Positions 61,715-63,821 of a stretch of DNA of 63,821 nucleotides are shown one piece after another; positions within the stretch are counted from its first letter, which is position 1, and each line of letters opens with the position of its first letter. Origin of the DNA: Muribaculaceae bacterium (lineage in GTDB: Bacteria; Bacteroidota; Bacteroidia; Bacteroidales; Muribaculaceae); assembly GCA_022510465.1 (NCBI GenBank), contig JAFLTJ010000001.1, forward strand, positions 18,034-81,854, written 5' to 3'. The notes beneath the pieces are model-generated. The model worked only from the letters and a program-made list of their open reading frames with translations, did not search any database and was not told the DNA's origin. Both the position numbers and the translations under genes were made by a program.

Positions 61715-62818
61715 TTATCTAACTCTTTTACCGTCAATCATTTTTATCACAAATGCTTCCGGAAAGAGTTGCTTTATTTCTCGTAGTACCTTGTTAGCGC
61801 CTTGAAATGTGTTTTCGGCGCCAACGGTATATTTAACAACACCATCGGTGTCTCTGTAATGCTCTACATCTTTGAGTGACTTAAATCTTGAATCGCCATC
61901 GGGTAATACTTTGTTGCCGGAAGTCATGAATTGAACCTTGTACAGCAATTTCCCCGGCTCGGGCGTAGGCTTCATAGTCGTTGTTTCTGTAGCCGGTAGG
62001 GGAGTGGTGTCCGTTTCTGTTTGTGTCACGTCATTGGAAACGCACCCCTGCCGGTAATTCTTGATAGCATTTGCAATTGCGCGAGCCAACTTTGTCGAGC
62101 CCGCATCTGAATCCATAAACTTCTCCTGCGTTGGATTGCATATAAAATCAAGCTCAACCAAAATTGACGGCATCGCAGTCTTGACAAGTACATAAAACGG
62201 AGCCTGTCTTACGCCGTTATCCTTACGCCCGGCCGTTGTTTTAAGCTGTTTTTGAACCTCCCCGGCAAGTCGGATACTCTTGTCCATATCTACAGTCTGA
62301 ACCATTTCAAACATTATGTAGCTTTCCGTCGAGTTAGGGTCAAAGCCCCGGTAGGTAGTGGTATAGTCAGGCTCAAGCATCATAACCGAATTTTCGCGAC
62401 GGGCAACCTCCATGTTTGCAGCTGTTTTTTCAAGTCCAAGCGTGTATACCGATGCGCCGTTCACGGTAGTTCGCCCCGGGGATTCCATTGCCACCGAATT
62501 GGCGTGTATTGATACGAAAATATCACCTCCGGCCTTATTAGCTATATCCGCACGCCCTTGAAGCGTCACAAACCTGTCATCATTGCGAGTCATAACAACC
62601 TTGCAGTCACTCATTTCAGCCGTCAGATAACCGGCAACCTTTTTAGCGACCTTCAGGTTGATACTTTTTTCATTTGTATAGGCACCGAGAGCTCCGGCGT
62701 CGTTACCGCCATGTCCGGCGTCGATAACAACGGTGAAAGCATTGATTTGCACGGCAACAATCATCATAAGTATTGTCACCATTAGTCTCAGTCGTGTTAT
62801 GTTGGTAGTTACTTTCAC
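61715..62818 (-). CDS. N-acetylmuramoyl-L-alanine amidase with C-terminal SPOR-like domain
   Basis: 367 aa with signal peptide (LRLMVTILMMIVAVQINAF). Amidase_3 domain: zinc His in VIDAGHGGNDAGALG near residue 35, FVSIHANS (second His) near 105, and Glu in SILVELDFICNP near 220. A Thr/Pro-rich linker near 270-290 precedes a C-terminal SPOR-like segment (LLYKVQFMTSGNKVLPDGDS). It cleaves the peptide from the sugar chain of peptidoglycan during cell separation. Confidence 0.93.
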   Translation of the reverse strand: MKVTTNITRLRLMVTILMMIVAVQINAFTVVIDAGHGGNDAGALGAYTNEKSINLKVAKKVAGYLTAEMSDCKVVMTRNDDRFVTLQGRADIANKAGGDIFVSIHANSVAMESPGRTTVNGASVYTLGLEKTAANMEVARRENSVMMLEPDYTTTYRGFDPNSTESYIMFEMVQTVDMDKSIRLAGEVQKQLKTTAGRKDNGVRQAPFYVLVKTAMPSILVELDFICNPTQEKFMDSDAGSTKLARAIANAIKNYRQGCVSNDVTQTETDTTPLPATETTTMKPTPEPGKLLYKVQFMTSGNKVLPDGDSRFKSLKDVEHYRDTDGVVKYTVGAENTFQGANKVLREIKQLFPEAFVIKMIDGKRVR

Positions 62819-62837
62819 TTGATATTATTTCAATTGG

Positions 62838-62870
62838 CAAAGATAATCAATATCTTCCGAATTTATCAAC
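62838..62870 (-). promoter_or_regulatory. Promoter of the amidase-MCE operon
   Basis: Minus strand: GTTG (62870-62867, one mismatch to TTTG), 21 bp, TATCTTTG (62845-62838), 19 bp from the ATG. Confidence 0.55.
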
Positions 62871-62879
62871 GATTTGTCA

Positions 62880-63108
62880 TCATCTTCTTCGCCTTTTGTT
62901 CATGTAAATTATCTTATTTTGCCAAATATTTTACGTTTTTATTTTTTTTCACCCCATTTGTTTGACATCGCAAAGATAATGCACCCGTCAGGTAAAATAA
63001 CGACCCACAAATGTTAAAATAAACTAAACCCACACCCGCCAATCCTTTTTGCAAAAATAACACTTTTCTTCAACTTACATAACTTCGATAACTTATTTAA
63101 CTTAACCA
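62880..63108. other. AT-rich gap, no gene seen
   Basis: Between the amidase promoter and repeat copy C. Contains further minus-strand -7-like boxes: TATCTTTG (62978-62971) and TATTTTTG near 63051. Neither has a clear -33. No ORF of note. Confidence 0.4.
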
Positions 63109-63160
63109 CGCCGCGTCAGCCCGGAAAGCAGGCTTCCAAGCCTGCGCCCGTCGCGGCCGC
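63109..63160. repeat. Dispersed GC-rich intergenic repeat, copy C (fullest)
   Basis: Reads CGCCGCGTCAGCCCGGAAAG then CAGGCTTCCAAGCCTGCGCC, ending CGTCGCGGCCGC. Palindrome GCAGGCTT-CC-AAGCCTGC at the centre. It lies right after the rRNA operon terminator. Confidence 0.65.
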
Positions 63161-63174
63161 CCCTCCGCCTCGGG

Positions 63175-63210
63175 CAAAAAAATAGAGCCGGCTCGTTGAA
63201 GAGTCGGCTC
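63175..63210 (-). terminator. Terminator of the rRNA operon
   Basis: GAGCCGGCTC (63185-63194) pairs with GAGTCGGCTC (63201-63210) with one G-T. On the minus strand it is followed by TATTTTTTT. Confidence 0.88.
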
Positions 63211-63215
63211 CAATA

Positions 63216-63325
63216 GAAGGGGCGGTTACCTACTTTCCCACTTTCGCAGTATCATCGGCGTGGTGAGGTTTAACTTCTCTGTTCGGGATGGGAAGAGGTG
63301 GAGCCCTCACACTATGGCCACCTTA
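63216..63325 (-). rRNA. rrf: 5S ribosomal RNA
   Basis: The minus strand reads AAGGTGGCCATAGTGTGAGG at the 5' end, then CTCCACCTCTTCCCATCCCG and AACAGAGAAGTTAAACCTCA, then GCGAAAGTGGGAAAGTAGGT near the 3' end. These are the conserved 5S blocks. The ends are placed to within a few bases by pairing of the terminal stem. Confidence 0.93.
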
Positions 63326-63526
63326 AGTCGGTTTTCAGTCGCGGTCGCCGTGGGTCGATGACGCCTGTGCGTCTCTCTCTCCATCACCGCTCCGCGCTGT
63401 GTGCGTTAAAAAAGAGTGGACCGGAAGCAAGGCTTGACGCTTTTTATCTATTCGAGTATCGTCTTTCTTCACCGTCGCCGCCGTGTATTTCAGGCTTCGT
63501 CTTGTCTTTTTGTTGTTTCTTCAGAA

Positions 63527-63821
<295 letters not shown>

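Overview
The window is a contiguous piece of a Bacteroidales chromosome. The evidence is the gene families (DUF5686, DUF5606, DUF2582, DUF3575/DUF3868 proteins, a tiny mS38-like protein beside HU, a class II ribonucleotide reductase with a zinc-ribbon tail), the repeated promoter pattern TTTG-N(about 20)-TAnnTTTG, and the scarcity of Shine-Dalgarno sequences. A Muribaculaceae-type gut commensal is my best guess, but that is inference. No phage, insertion sequence or CRISPR array was seen. One short dispersed intergenic repeat occurs in three clear copies and one partial copy.

Layout. 1-5.97 kb: branched-chain amino acid operon, read leftwards as ilvD-ilvB-ilvN-acyl-ACP thioesterase-ilvC (ilvC is cut by the window edge). 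6-11 kb: cation/Ca2+ exchanger plus MalY-type aminotransferase, then a large DUF5686 outer-membrane protein. 11-15.2 kb: CYTH protein, sodium:neurotransmitter-type symporter and DUF5606 protein, facing tpiA-SPOR-folE. 15.3-16.3 kb: a 50-codon gene and a RelE/ParE-like toxin-antitoxin pair. 16.4-21.9 kb: four secreted proteins in one operon; three share an N-terminal motif and two are clear paralogues. 22-27.5 kb: DUF2582 wHTH protein, thyA-folA, NhaD antiporter and a DUF3575-DUF3868 pair. 27.6-30.2 kb: RNase G, the mS38-like mini-protein, HU and a 60-aa small protein. 30.5-36 kb: RND efflux operon.

36.1-44.6 kb is the most unusual part. A 1691-aa secreted protein combines a glycoside-hydrolase-like module, an SGNH acetylesterase, what looks like a decayed partial second SGNH module, and a phosphodiester-glycosidase (NAGPA-type) module. 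It is followed by a lipoprotein SGNH hydrolase, an MBOAT O-acyltransferase and an OprO/P-like porin, with fmt as the last gene of the run. I read this as a candidate system that adds and removes acyl groups on an envelope or extracellular glycan and cleaves it. The function is inferred, not shown.

44.6-62.8 kb is mostly housekeeping: fmt, M23 peptidase, CCA-adding enzyme beside a tRNA-Pro(GGG), priA, ACR3 arsenite exporter, malQ with two starch-binding domains, nrdJ, nitroreductase, dnaA, MCE-domain protein and cell-wall amidase. The right end holds the 3' part of an rRNA operon on the minus strand (partial 23S, then 5S and its terminator).
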